A stretch of 6,873 bases of DNA, taken from Woeseiaceae bacterium. GTDB lineage: Bacteria > Acidobacteriota > Vicinamibacteria > Vicinamibacterales > UBA823. A program made the position numbers and the translations under genes. This document shows positions 1 to 6,689 of this stretch, piece by piece. Position 1 is the stretch's first letter; each line of letters begins with the position of its first letter. Under the pieces are notes generated by a model. It was not told the DNA's origin and did not search any database. It saw only the letters and a list, made by a program, of their open reading frames with translations. The stretch is from assembly GCA_002696705.1 (NCBI GenBank), contig NZSH01000030.1:10093-16965 (forward strand). Direction: 5' to 3'.

Positions 1-1247
1 ACGCCAATCAACGCAACGATCACAACTACCACGGCTGTCACACGCAGCCAGTCTACCAATTGTCGTTCATTGCTCGTTTCATAACGTAAGAGCAATAAGG
101 GACGCACGTGACGAACGTCAAGGAGAGGTACGACAGAAAACAACAAGGAAACCAGCACACCAATCCCAAAACCCTGCAACGTTGCTGACATTGTCAACTG
201 ATAGTCAATGGGAGCGTAGCCTGTGACCAGGTCAGACGGTATAGCTTCGATTGCGGCCGCAGCAATCGCAACACCCAGCAAGCTACCACTGACCGCAAGA
301 AGGATTACCTGAAGCAAATAGATCGTTAAGAGATCCTTACTAGTCGCGCCAATACACTTAAGAATTGCGATGCTCTTAATTTTTTGCCTGACAAAGACTC
401 GCGTCACGCTCCAGACGCCAATCCCACCAAGAATGACGATAATAAAACCTATAAGACTAAGGTAGTTTTCAGCTCGTAAAAGATTTCGCGATACTCGGTT
501 CTCACTGTTGTGATAAGACCGAACACGAATAAACGTCTCACTTAAATCTTCTTTGAGTTGATTCACCAGCGGCTCAATGCCTTCTTCGGAAATCTTTATA
601 AGGGTTTCGTAATTTGCGCGGCTACCAAAGCTTAATAAGCCTGCCTCTTGTAGATCGTCATGATCCACCAAAACGCGGGAGCCCAGACTAAACGCGCCCA
701 TACTATTACCAGGTTCGGTTAACATAACTCCGCGTATAGTAAAGGTGCTATTTCCGATAAGAATCTTGTCACCAACCTCCACATCAAGTTGAGTCAATAA
801 TTCTGGCCTAACCAGAGCACCCTGCCCTGCCAATAATTCGTGTGAATACAATTGGCCACCGGCAATTTGAATAACACCATAAAACGGAAATCCGAGCTGA
901 ACTCCTCTCGCCTCAATCATCTTAGCGATAGCTTTGGTTGCATCAGCTGGACGCACCATGGTTGCAGTTTCAATTGATTCTGTGCGAGCTAAAACTTTCG
1001 CCTCTTCTAGACGTTTGGAAATTGTGACGCTTACATCGTCGGTCCAAGGACTTCTACTCCGTATAATCATGTCCGCGGCCAGTAGAGTACGGGCCTCAGA
1101 CAATAGAGTTCCATGCGTACTTTGAATAATTGATCGCACGCCGACAATCGCACTAACACCCAGTGCCACACAGAGAAAAAAGAGTAGCAAGCGTCTCCAT
1201 GAGGCTCGAATTTCACGCGAAACCATTCGTAGAACAAAGGAATTCAT
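1..1247 (-). CDS. MacB/FtsX-family ABC permease, YbbP-like (partial, C-terminal part beyond left edge)
   Basis: Membrane subunit of a type VII (MacB-superfamily) ABC transporter, partner of the ATPase encoded just upstream. I translated the minus strand from the ATG at 1247: 415 codons stay open to the window edge with no frameshift. TM1 is about residues 20-36, followed by a MacB-type extracytoplasmic domain (about 40-255) containing the stretch GVQLGFPFYG, typical of YbbP relatives. An FtsX core follows: TM2 about 263-281, a coupling segment with KSIAILKCIGAT (291-302), TM3 about 306-330, TM4 about 357-376, and a fifth hydrophobic segment starting near 403. YbbP relatives are about 800 residues with two FtsX halves, so roughly half is missing. 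The ATG overlaps the ATPase stop as ATGA, with AAAGAG upstream as ribosome site. Such transporters usually move or extract hydrophobic envelope molecules; the substrate here is unknown. Confidence 0.9.
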   Translation of the reverse strand, partial: MNSFVLRMVSREIRASWRRLLLFFLCVALGVSAIVGVRSIIQSTHGTLLSEARTLLAADMIIRSRSPWTDDVSVTISKRLEEAKVLARTESIETATMVRPADATKAIAKMIEARGVQLGFPFYGVIQIAGGQLYSHELLAGQGALVRPELLTQLDVEVGDKILIGNSTFTIRGVMLTEPGNSMGAFSLGSRVLVDHDDLQEAGLLSFGSRANYETLIKISEEGIEPLVNQLKEDLSETFIRVRSYHNSENRVSRNLLRAENYLSLIGFIIVILGGIGVWSVTRVFVRQKIKSIAILKCIGATSKDLLTIYLLQVILLAVSGSLLGVAIAAAAIEAIPSDLVTGYAPIDYQLTMSATLQGFGIGVLVSLLFSVVPLLDVRHVRPLLLLRYETSNERQLVDWLRVTAVVVVIVALIG

Positions 1248-1915
1248 AGCATCTCTTTACGTTGGATATATCCATCTTTCATAGCCAACGTGACTTGGCC
1301 GATTTCGGCAAGATTGGAGTCATGGGTCCCCAACACTATGGTGGTGCCACGACTCCGATTCACCTCCAATAACAGTTCAATAATATGTCCTCCGTTTGCA
1401 CTGTCGAGATTACCGGTAGGTTCATCCGCTAATACAATCGATGGCTCATTAGCTAGCGCCCGAGCAATCGCTATTCGCTGCTGTTCTCCACCAGAAAGTT
1501 GAGACGGATAGTGATGCCCTCGATTTACTAGGCCAACTTCTTCAAGAAGAGAATGTGCCTTAACGCGGGCATTGGACACACCGGATATTTCTAACGGAAC
1601 TAGAATATTTTCCATTGCGGTAAGCGACGGAATCAAATGAAAGGACTGAAAAATAAATCCAATTTTCGAACCGCGTAACTGTGCCAGATTATCTTCATCG
1701 AGTGCAGTAATATCAACACCATCAATAAAGATCTGTCCACTTGAAGGGGCATCCAGTCCTGCGATCAAGCCAAGTAACGTTGATTTACCACTCCCGGAAG
1801 GTCCAATAATTGCAACACGTTCACTAGCTGCAATACTGAGATCCACAGGATGCAGTATGGTTAAAGATGAGTCACCACTGCTCACCGTCTTTGATACACC
1901 TCGTAATTCAATCAT
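1244..1915 (-). CDS. ABC transporter ATP-binding protein, YbbA/LolD/MacB type
   Basis: Cytoplasmic ATPase that powers the FtsX-type permease encoded directly downstream. All nucleotide-binding motifs are intact: Walker A GPSGSGKST at residues 38-46, Q-loop FQSFHL with Gln90, the MacB/LolD-group hallmark LTAMENI (98-104), signature LSGGEQQR (140-147), Walker B with catalytic Glu165 in LADEPTGNLD (162-171), and the switch His198 in GTHD. The length of 223 residues matches stand-alone ATPases of this group. A GG-rich stretch (GGATGG) lies about 10 bases before the ATG. Both ends overlap neighbours by four bases (ATGA): the start lies in the hydrolase stop and the stop in the permease start, so the three genes should be made in fixed proportion. 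Family assignment is firm; YbbA rather than LolD or MacB is inferred from the neighbouring TesA-like and YbbP-like genes. Confidence 0.95.
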   Translation of the reverse strand: MIELRGVSKTVSSGDSSLTILHPVDLSIAASERVAIIGPSGSGKSTLLGLIAGLDAPSSGQIFIDGVDITALDEDNLAQLRGSKIGFIFQSFHLIPSLTAMENILVPLEISGVSNARVKAHSLLEEVGLVNRGHHYPSQLSGGEQQRIAIARALANEPSIVLADEPTGNLDSANGGHIIELLLEVNRSRGTTIVLGTHDSNLAEIGQVTLAMKDGYIQRKEML

Positions 1916-2691
1916 CTCGACGAATCCATCCTAAGCATCGGTTTGAGAGTGAGCCAAACCATCTCCGCAATCATTTGAGCACCTTTTGTATTTGGATGAA
2001 TGCCATCCGCCTGATTTAATTCCACATTACCTGCCACGCCTTCAAGTAAAAATGGTAACAGGGTAACGTCATACTCATCGGCCAAATCACGAAACACAAC
2101 ACGAAAATCATTGGCGTAAAGCGACCCTAGATTTGGCGGAGCTTCCATACCGGTTAAGAGAACAAGAATATCCTTCGACTGCGCTTGCTCAATAATTGAT
2201 GACAAATTCTCCTGCATCTCTACGATTGAAAGACCTCGCAAGCCATCATTTGCTCCCAACGCAATCACCAGTACATGAATGTCATCTACATGAATGTCAC
2301 CATCCAGCACCCAGGACAGACGTCTGAGGCCGCCAGCCGTCGTATCACCGGACACACTCGCATTGTGCACCTTGTACCCATATCCTGCTGCGTCGATTAA
2401 TTCCTGAATAATTGACGGATAAGCGTCGTGTGGAGGCAGCCCAAGACCAAACGTCACGCTGTCACCCAGAAATACGATAAGGGGACGGGTATCCTGATAA
2501 TTGTTGTCCAACGGCACAGTCCTTTCAATATCCATTGTTTGGGCATTTGAAGAGGACCGCTGTGAACCGTCTGGCGCTGCAGAATTGCACGCCAAAGAAG
2601 CGATGAACACGAGGAGGAGGAGGAGCCTTAAACCGCTACGGTGTTCGACTGTCGGGTTCTGGGCGCTGTTTACGTCACCTTGAATATACAC
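1912..2691 (-). CDS. SGNH/GDSL hydrolase, TesA/arylesterase type, probable lipoprotein
   Basis: Predicted esterase, thioesterase or lysophospholipase of the TesA group. The SGNH blocks are complete: nucleophile Ser78 in FLGDSVTFG, Gly115 in NASVSGDTTAGGLRRL, Asn148 in ALGANDGLRGL, and Asp229/His232 in ADGIHPN. The N-terminus has a basic residue, a Leu-rich core (23-34) and Cys35 in SLAC, a lipobox-like site with an atypical -3 Ser, so lipid anchoring in the periplasm is likely but not certain. The start is a GTG: it is the only in-frame start upstream that preserves the signal peptide, although its ribosome site is weak. A low-complexity linker (about 36-68) precedes the catalytic domain. Residues 131-140 contain a DIHVD/DIHVL duplication. 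It leads an operon with an ABC ATPase and permease, the same trio as E. coli tesA-ybbA-ybbP. The real substrate (acyl-CoA, lysolipid, arylester) cannot be read from the sequence. Confidence 0.92.
   Translation of the reverse strand: MYIQGDVNSAQNPTVEHRSGLRLLLLLVFIASLACNSAAPDGSQRSSSNAQTMDIERTVPLDNNYQDTRPLIVFLGDSVTFGLGLPPHDAYPSIIQELIDAAGYGYKVHNASVSGDTTAGGLRRLSWVLDGDIHVDDIHVLVIALGANDGLRGLSIVEMQENLSSIIEQAQSKDILVLLTGMEAPPNLGSLYANDFRVVFRDLADEYDVTLLPFLLEGVAGNVELNQADGIHPNTKGAQMIAEMVWLTLKPMLRMDSSR
2272..2301 (-). repeat. 15-base in-frame tandem duplication inside the SGNH hydrolase gene
   Basis: TACATGAATGTCATC (2272-2286) is followed directly by TACATGAATGTCACC (2287-2301), 14 of 15 bases identical on the plus strand. 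On the coding strand it gives GDIHV-DDIHV (residues 131-140), just before the strand leading to catalytic block III (ALGANDG). The reading frame is kept. The single mismatch shows the copies have begun to diverge or that the duplication was imperfect. Confidence 0.9.
2611..2625. repeat. (GAG)5 trinucleotide run in the signal-peptide region of the SGNH gene
   Basis: Five perfect GAG units on the plus strand read as CTC codons on the coding strand and encode Leu23-Leu27, the hydrophobic core of the signal peptide. Slippage here would add or remove leucines without shifting frame. Confidence 0.85.
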
Positions 2692-2699
2692 AACACTCT

Positions 2700-2705
2700 A
2701 TTATG
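2700..2705 (-). promoter_or_regulatory. Possible -10 element of the SGNH-ABC operon
   Basis: On the minus strand CATAAT (5 of 6 matches to TATAAT) lies only 8 bases before the GTG start at 2691; an overlapping TATAGC is an alternative. I see no good -35 at the right distance. If used, transcription would begin next to the start codon, giving an almost leaderless message, which would fit the weak ribosome site. Confidence 0.25.
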
Positions 2706-2756
2706 CTATAGTCCGCTCCCTAATCGATTGTTTCTAGTCTACTAATCAGAACTGGT

Positions 2757-2762
2757 GATAAT
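2757..2762 (+). promoter_or_regulatory. Possible -10 element of the M24 peptidase gene
   Basis: GATAAT matches TATAAT at 5 of 6 positions and lies 49 bases before the ATG. No convincing -35 box is found 16-18 bases upstream. An alternative in the same divergent region is TTGAAT (2680-2685) with TATGCT (2702-2707), 16 bases apart, which would give a leader of about 100 bases. Confidence 0.25.
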
Positions 2763-2797
2763 TTCTGGTTTAACAAATGCCCGCACCACTAGGCATG

Positions 2798-2803
2798 AAG
2801 GGA
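2798..2803 (+). promoter_or_regulatory. Shine-Dalgarno site of the M24 peptidase gene
   Basis: AAGGGA sits 8 bases before the ATG at 2812 and supports that start, which also gives a complete signal peptide. Confidence 0.7.
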
Positions 2804-2811
2804 TTTAGACC

Positions 2812-4131
2812 ATGCGACGCGTATTCTTAACAATATACATGGTGTTGTTAGCGTGGATTCCTCTATCTGCTGATGATCTACTTCATGAGCGAGTTCTGAC
2901 ACATAGAGAGCAAGCGCCTTTGATTCGATCGAGAATCCAAACGCGCTTCGACGTCATCTTGCCAAACCTCATGCGACGAACAGGAATCGACATGTGGATT
3001 ATTGTTTCACGTGAATATAATGATGACCCGGTCTTTCGTTCGATGGCTCCATTAACTACATACTCTTCGAGACGGCGCACAATTCTCGTCTTCTTCGATC
3101 GTGGCAATGAACTTGGAGTTGAACGAATCTCCATCGGACGATTCGATTACGATGGCCTCTTCTCTCCGACCAACCACGCAAACGAGAACCAATGGACTGG
3201 CTTAGCAGACGCGGTGCGTCTGCGAAATCCAAAAGTGATCGGCGTCAACACCTCATCTGCATGGAACCACGCTGACGGATTGAGCGGGCAACAAGAACGC
3301 GAACTCCTTAAAGCCTTGGGCCCGACCTACTCTGCTCGTGTGCGCTCGGCGGAAATGCTGGCGGTGGGCTGGCTTGAAACTAAGCTTCCGGAAGAAACCG
3401 AGCAATATCGACATGTCATGAACATTGCTCATGCAATAATTGCTGAGGCGTTCTCTAATAAAGTGATTGTGCCGAATGTCACAACCACTGAGGATGTAGT
3501 CTGGTGGATGCGGCAACGCGTCGCAAACTTAGGCCTCGGGCAATGGTTTCACCCATCGGTATCGATTCAACGAAGAGCTAATTCATCAGCTGTATCTGAT
3601 GAAGACAATGCATTGGTTATCCAGTACGGTGACCTTCTTCATTGTGACTTTGGGCTTATATACCTAGGGTTCTCTACAGATACCCAACACAATGCTTACG
3701 TTTTAAAGCCTCTTGAAACCATGCCACCGCAAGGTATCTTGGATGGACTAAAAGCCGGCAACAAACTCCAAGACATCACGATGCAGTACGCACAACTGGG
3801 GGTCTCTGGTAACGAAGCTCTACTTCAGGCGTTGGCGCATGCCAAAAGAGACAATCTAGTGCCGTCAATCTATTGCCACGCGATCGGGTACCACGGCCAT
3901 GCTGCCGGTCCACCCATTGGGATGTGGGATCATCAACAAGGTGTGCCAGTACGTGGAGATTACACTTTCCAATCGAATACTTGGCACTCGATCGAACTTA
4001 ATGTCAGACATAGCGTTCCGGAATGGGGTGGCCAACAAGTCAGATTCGCACTCGAGGAAGATGCTGCCCTGCTCGAAGATGGCTGGCGTTGGATCGCTGG
4101 ACGACAAACTGAGTTATACCTTATTCACTAG
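2812..4131 (+). CDS. Exported M24-family metallopeptidase (Xaa-Pro aminopeptidase/creatinase fold)
   Basis: Predicted two-metal peptidase acting outside the cytoplasm, probably removing N-terminal residues from peptides, often ahead of proline. The N-terminus MRR plus a hydrophobic core and LSA (18-20) followed by DD is a standard Sec signal peptide with cleavage near residue 20. A creatinase-type N-terminal domain spans about 45-185, and the M24 catalytic domain about 200-430. All five metal ligands are recognisable: Asp279 in HCDFG, Asp290 in STDTQH, His356 in CHAIG, Glu395 in SIELNV and Glu416 in LEEDAAL. A second conserved His lies in HGHAAGPPIG (361-370). Length (439) fits secreted members. 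It is transcribed alone, divergent from the SGNH operon and convergent with the M20 gene. Some M24 proteins are prolidases or non-peptidase hydrolases, so exact specificity is open; the fold and activity class are secure. Confidence 0.93.
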   Translation: MRRVFLTIYMVLLAWIPLSADDLLHERVLTHREQAPLIRSRIQTRFDVILPNLMRRTGIDMWIIVSREYNDDPVFRSMAPLTTYSSRRRTILVFFDRGNELGVERISIGRFDYDGLFSPTNHANENQWTGLADAVRLRNPKVIGVNTSSAWNHADGLSGQQERELLKALGPTYSARVRSAEMLAVGWLETKLPEETEQYRHVMNIAHAIIAEAFSNKVIVPNVTTTEDVVWWMRQRVANLGLGQWFHPSVSIQRRANSSAVSDEDNALVIQYGDLLHCDFGLIYLGFSTDTQHNAYVLKPLETMPPQGILDGLKAGNKLQDITMQYAQLGVSGNEALLQALAHAKRDNLVPSIYCHAIGYHGHAAGPPIGMWDHQQGVPVRGDYTFQSNTWHSIELNVRHSVPEWGGQQVRFALEEDAALLEDGWRWIAGRQTELYLIH

Positions 4132-4201
4132 ATAATAATAGGTTGCAACGAGACTTCCTTGATTCACTTAATAAGCTGACAGCACCGTAGAACACGTTAG
4201 G
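4132..4201. other. Short convergent intergenic gap, no clear terminator
   Basis: Only 70 bases separate the stop of the M24 gene from the stop of the M20 gene. I see no GC-rich hairpin followed by a T tract on either strand. A 7-base inverted repeat (TAAGCTG at 4172-4178, CAGCTTA at 4211-4217) has a 32-base spacer and extends into the M20 reading frame, so it is a poor terminator candidate. Confidence 0.5.
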
Positions 4202-5473
4202 TCAAGCGACCAGCTTAAGGATGGAGAGAGCGAGCACCTTAGTCGAAGCGACAAGGTCATCGATCCCACACCATTCGTCAGGTTGGTGTGCCAAGTGAAG
4301 TGCACCAGGACCATATGCAATGCAGTCTGTGACTCCGCCAATATTGGTTACATGTTTGTGATCATAGGTGCCTGGACTCGCTACAAGGGTCGCCTCACGA
4401 TCGAGCACTGACCGCACACCGTCTCGAACGGCCACAACCACGGGCGACATCTCAGGGGTCCGCATTGGCTGCACAATCAAACGATCCTGCAAGTCGTACC
4501 TCAAGTCAGGTGTCCTAATCGATAACCGTTTTAAAAGTTCTTCAACTTCGCCCCGAACATTTTCGAATTCTTCCTCTGGCAAGAAACGTCGATCGAAGAT
4601 AACGCTGCATCGATCTGCAACACATGGAGTCTGCATCAATTGGTTCGCCTGGCCTCCTTCAATTGTGTTGGTGTTGATGGTGGCATATCGAGCCTGGGAG
4701 GGTATTACCGGCATGTCTGTTATACGTGTTGCTAATTCTGGAACAAGTTCTTCGCGAATGGCATTAAGCACCTTATTCATTTGATCGATTGCATTTATCC
4801 CAAGAAAAGGCATGCTCCCATGTGCCACGCGACCATAAGTGGTTATGTCAAACCAGTAAACACCGCGATGACCGACACACACGCAGTCAACGTTAAGGGG
4901 TTCAGGAATGATCACATAGTCAGTCTTATTCGACGAAATCAGGCCTTTTTGAGCAAGCCAAGCTACGCCCGCCATACCACCGCTCTCCTCATCCACCGTG
5001 CCACTAACTTCAATCGTCCCTCGTAACTCAACTCCTGCACGACGGACAGCCTCTGCCGCGTAGATAGCGGCTGCGAGGCCAGCCTTCATATCCGCGCTAC
5101 CACGGCCATACAGGCGACCATCCCGCACAATTCCCCCGAAGGGATCAAGGGTCCAGCCGTAACCTGGTGGAACAACATCAAAATGTCCATTCAAATGCAG
5201 TAATGGTCGAGAAACACTGCCTGCACGAGACCCGATGACATTGACGCGTGGGTGTGTGGGACTGTGTTCAGGAAGCCCTTCCGCTGCAACGTAATTGACC
5301 GAAAAGCCGAAAGATTTAAGGCGTTCGCCTATAGTGTGTGCGCAAACTTCATACAGGGCCCCCGGTGGGTTCACAGTCGGAATTCGTACCAGATCTGCGG
5401 CAAATTCGACGATTTCGTCAGTAATCCCGTCGACCACCTGTAATACTTTTTCAGTTTCAGCGTGATGAGTCAT
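4202..5473 (-). CDS. M20-family metallopeptidase/deacylase (ArgE/DapE/ACY1 type)
   Basis: Predicted cytosolic zinc hydrolase that cleaves an amide bond in an N-acyl amino acid or small peptide. No signal peptide is present. The catalytic residues of the family are all visible: His97 and Asp99 in NGHFDVVPPG, bridging Asp128 in GRGSADMKAG, general base Glu162 with metal ligand Glu163 in DEESGG, Glu191 in IPEP, and the final His396 in AHQPDEW. The dimerisation domain (about 195-315) carries GHRGVYWFDI, the conserved His218 in RVAHGSMP, and NTIEGGQANQ. Length 423 is normal. The ATG has AAGG only three bases upstream, a short spacing. It is divergent from the P1-symporter pair and shares with it a palindromic site. 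ArgE, DapE, aminoacylase and carboxypeptidase G2-like members cannot be told apart here; no arginine or lysine biosynthesis gene lies nearby, so a catabolic role is more likely. Confidence 0.92.
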   Translation of the reverse strand: MTHHAETEKVLQVVDGITDEIVEFAADLVRIPTVNPPGALYEVCAHTIGERLKSFGFSVNYVAAEGLPEHSPTHPRVNVIGSRAGSVSRPLLHLNGHFDVVPPGYGWTLDPFGGIVRDGRLYGRGSADMKAGLAAAIYAAEAVRRAGVELRGTIEVSGTVDEESGGMAGVAWLAQKGLISSNKTDYVIIPEPLNVDCVCVGHRGVYWFDITTYGRVAHGSMPFLGINAIDQMNKVLNAIREELVPELATRITDMPVIPSQARYATINTNTIEGGQANQLMQTPCVADRCSVIFDRRFLPEEEFENVRGEVEELLKRLSIRTPDLRYDLQDRLIVQPMRTPEMSPVVVAVRDGVRSVLDREATLVASPGTYDHKHVTNIGGVTDCIAYGPGALHLAHQPDEWCGIDDLVASTKVLALSILKLVA

Positions 5474-5493
5474 TTACCTTAGTAGCTGGCGTC

Positions 5494-5499
5494 ATTGTA
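5494..5499 (-). promoter_or_regulatory. Possible -10 element of the M20 gene
   Basis: TACAAT on the minus strand matches the consensus at 5 of 6 positions and lies 20 bases before the ATG. The inverted repeat at 5501-5518 begins one base upstream of it, filling the space between -10 and -35. No good -35 is visible, which would fit a regulated promoter. Confidence 0.35.
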
Positions 5500-5500
5500 G

Positions 5501-5518
5501 CGTTTTACCTGTAAAACG
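5501..5518. promoter_or_regulatory. Perfect 18-base palindrome, candidate operator
   Basis: CGTTTTAC-CT-GTAAAACG: two 8-base arms, all complementary, around a 2-base centre. It lies in the divergent region, 27 bases before the M20 start and 85 bases before the P1 peptidase start. A 2-base loop is too tight for an RNA hairpin of this length, so a dimeric DNA-binding protein is the better explanation. Its place next to a -10-like TACAAT suggests repression of the M20 gene, with possible effect on the other direction. I noticed no second copy in the window and no regulator gene is encoded here. Confidence 0.55.
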
Positions 5519-5566
5519 TGGTGCGATTCTAACATCCAACGTTACCGAAGCCAGACCAATTTCAAG

Positions 5567-5572
5567 TATTAT
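5567..5572 (+). promoter_or_regulatory. Possible -10 element of the P1 peptidase-symporter operon
   Basis: TATTAT lies 31 bases before the ATG at 5604. The nearest candidate -35 (TTACCG at 5542-5547, 19-base spacing) is poor, so this rests mainly on the hexamer and its position. Confidence 0.25.
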
Positions 5573-5592
5573 CAGAAGAGTTTTCCTTCTTT

Positions 5593-5597
5593 AGGAA
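5593..5597 (+). promoter_or_regulatory. Shine-Dalgarno site of the P1 peptidase gene
   Basis: AGGAA ends 6 bases before the ATG at 5604 and fixes that start, so the hydrophobic N-terminal segment belongs to the protein. Confidence 0.7.
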
Positions 5598-5603
5598 CAG
5601 ACA

Positions 5604-6689
5604 ATGACTCGAATCATATATCCAACATCCGCTATTACGGTCGGAATTGCGTTGATTACCTGGACACTGCTGTGGGCTTTGCCCCATCAGGAGGGTGATG
5701 CAGCGGTCAACAGACATGGGTTGACAGCGGTTGAGGGAATAAAAGTTGGGCATCACACACTTTCAGAACGTCCCACTGGATGCACGGTCATCATAGTTGA
5801 GGATGGTGCGGTGGCAGGTGTGGACGTGCGTGGTAGTGCACCTGGCACACGTGAAACCGACCTCTTAGATCCAATTAATACGGTGCAACAAGTTCATGCG
5901 CTAGTACTCGCCGGTGGAAGTGCCTTTGGACTAGATGCAGCCACGGGAGTGATGCAGTACCTCGAATCACATAACATCGGATACGAAACACGGTTTGCCC
6001 GTGTACCGATCGTACCAGCCGCAATCCTATTCGACCTAGGCGTTGGTAACGCGCCGGAAGTACGACCAACGGCCGACTGTGGCCTTCAAGCGGCCACCAT
6101 AGCTAGCACCTCACCCGTAAATGAAGGGAATGTCGGTGCGGGAGCTGGCGCCACCGTAGGGAAACTGCGAGGTGGATCACGTGCGATGAAGGGCGGGCTC
6201 GGCAGCGCGGCTGTGACAATGCCTAATGGAGTGACCGTCGCCGCACTCGTTGCTGTCAATGCGGTAGGAGACATTTTAGATCCAACGACTGGAGAAATAA
6301 TCGCAGGAGTACGCACGGAAGACGGACAGAGCTTAGCTGACGCACGGCACTTGATTCGCTCGGGCGAAATCAGCCGGCTCCATCAAGCTGAAAACACGAC
6401 GATTGGCGTAGTAGCCACCAATGCAGTTTTAACGAAGTCGCAGGCTAAAAAGATCGCACAGATGGCCCATGATGGACTTGCACGCACTATCGTGCCAGCT
6501 CACACCCCTGTTGACGGTGATACCATTTTTGCCCTTGCGACTGGTAAACTTTCCGGTGCACCTGACATGTTAACCATCGGCGCGCTCGCAGCCGAAGTAA
6601 TGGCCGAAGCGGTCGTACGAGCCGTACGCCAGGCAACAAGCATACCTGGCTATCCTGCTGCGCGAGATTTCGATTTGTCCCACCCGTGA
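5604..6689 (+). CDS. P1-family (S58, DmpA/NylC-like) self-cleaving peptidase/amidohydrolase with N-terminal export or anchor segment
   Basis: Ntn-type hydrolase that matures by cutting itself into two chains and then hydrolyses N-terminal residues of peptides or related amides. Family landmarks are RPTGCTVIIVEDGAVAGVDVRG (56-77), GTRETDLLDP, VLAGGSAFGLDAATG (101-115), GAGAGATVGK (178-187) and MKGGLG (195-200). By analogy with NylC, the expected cut is Asn264-Thr265 in ENTTIGVVATNA, making Thr265 the nucleophile; Asp304 and Asp306 in VDGDTIF, Lys187 and Asn219 fit the other active-site positions. A hydrophobic stretch (about 10-27) after a basic start, then GDAA, looks like a signal peptide or anchor, which puts the enzyme outside the cytoplasm. 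The stop overlaps the symporter GTG, so the pair is probably co-translated. Members include D-aminopeptidases, beta-peptidyl aminopeptidases and nylon-oligomer hydrolases; the substrate here is unknown. Confidence 0.92.
   Translation: MTRIIYPTSAITVGIALITWTLLWALPHQEGDAAVNRHGLTAVEGIKVGHHTLSERPTGCTVIIVEDGAVAGVDVRGSAPGTRETDLLDPINTVQQVHALVLAGGSAFGLDAATGVMQYLESHNIGYETRFARVPIVPAAILFDLGVGNAPEVRPTADCGLQAATIASTSPVNEGNVGAGAGATVGKLRGGSRAMKGGLGSAAVTMPNGVTVAALVAVNAVGDILDPTTGEIIAGVRTEDGQSLADARHLIRSGEISRLHQAENTTIGVVATNAVLTKSQAKKIAQMAHDGLARTIVPAHTPVDGDTIFALATGKLSGAPDMLTIGALAAEVMAEAVVRAVRQATSIPGYPAARDFDLSHP

Noticed and set aside
934..1125. Plus-strand open frame opposite the permease gene
   Set aside because: It is a shadow of the continuous permease frame, with no ribosome site and no recognisable family features.
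2777..2796. ATGCC...GGCAT inverted repeat just before the M24 ribosome site, as a riboswitch or attenuator hairpin
   Set aside because: The stem is only 5 bases with a 10-base loop, and no further structure or leader peptide accompanies it.
4172..4217. Inverted repeat TAAGCTG/CAGCTTA at the end of the M20 gene as a bidirectional terminator
   Set aside because: The spacer is 32 bases, the arms are 7 bases and not GC-rich, there is no T tract, and the right arm lies inside the M20 reading frame.
4368..5026. Two plus-strand open frames opposite the M20 gene
   Set aside because: The opposite strand encodes a full-length M20 enzyme with every catalytic residue; the antisense translations are rich in Arg and Ser with no domain.
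6201..6201. Gly-Ser step (residues 200-201) after MKGGL in the P1 peptidase as the self-cleavage site
   Set aside because: Spacing to the later Asp pair fits the NylC arrangement only if the cut is at Asn264-Thr265, so the earlier Gly-Ser is a conserved structural turn instead.
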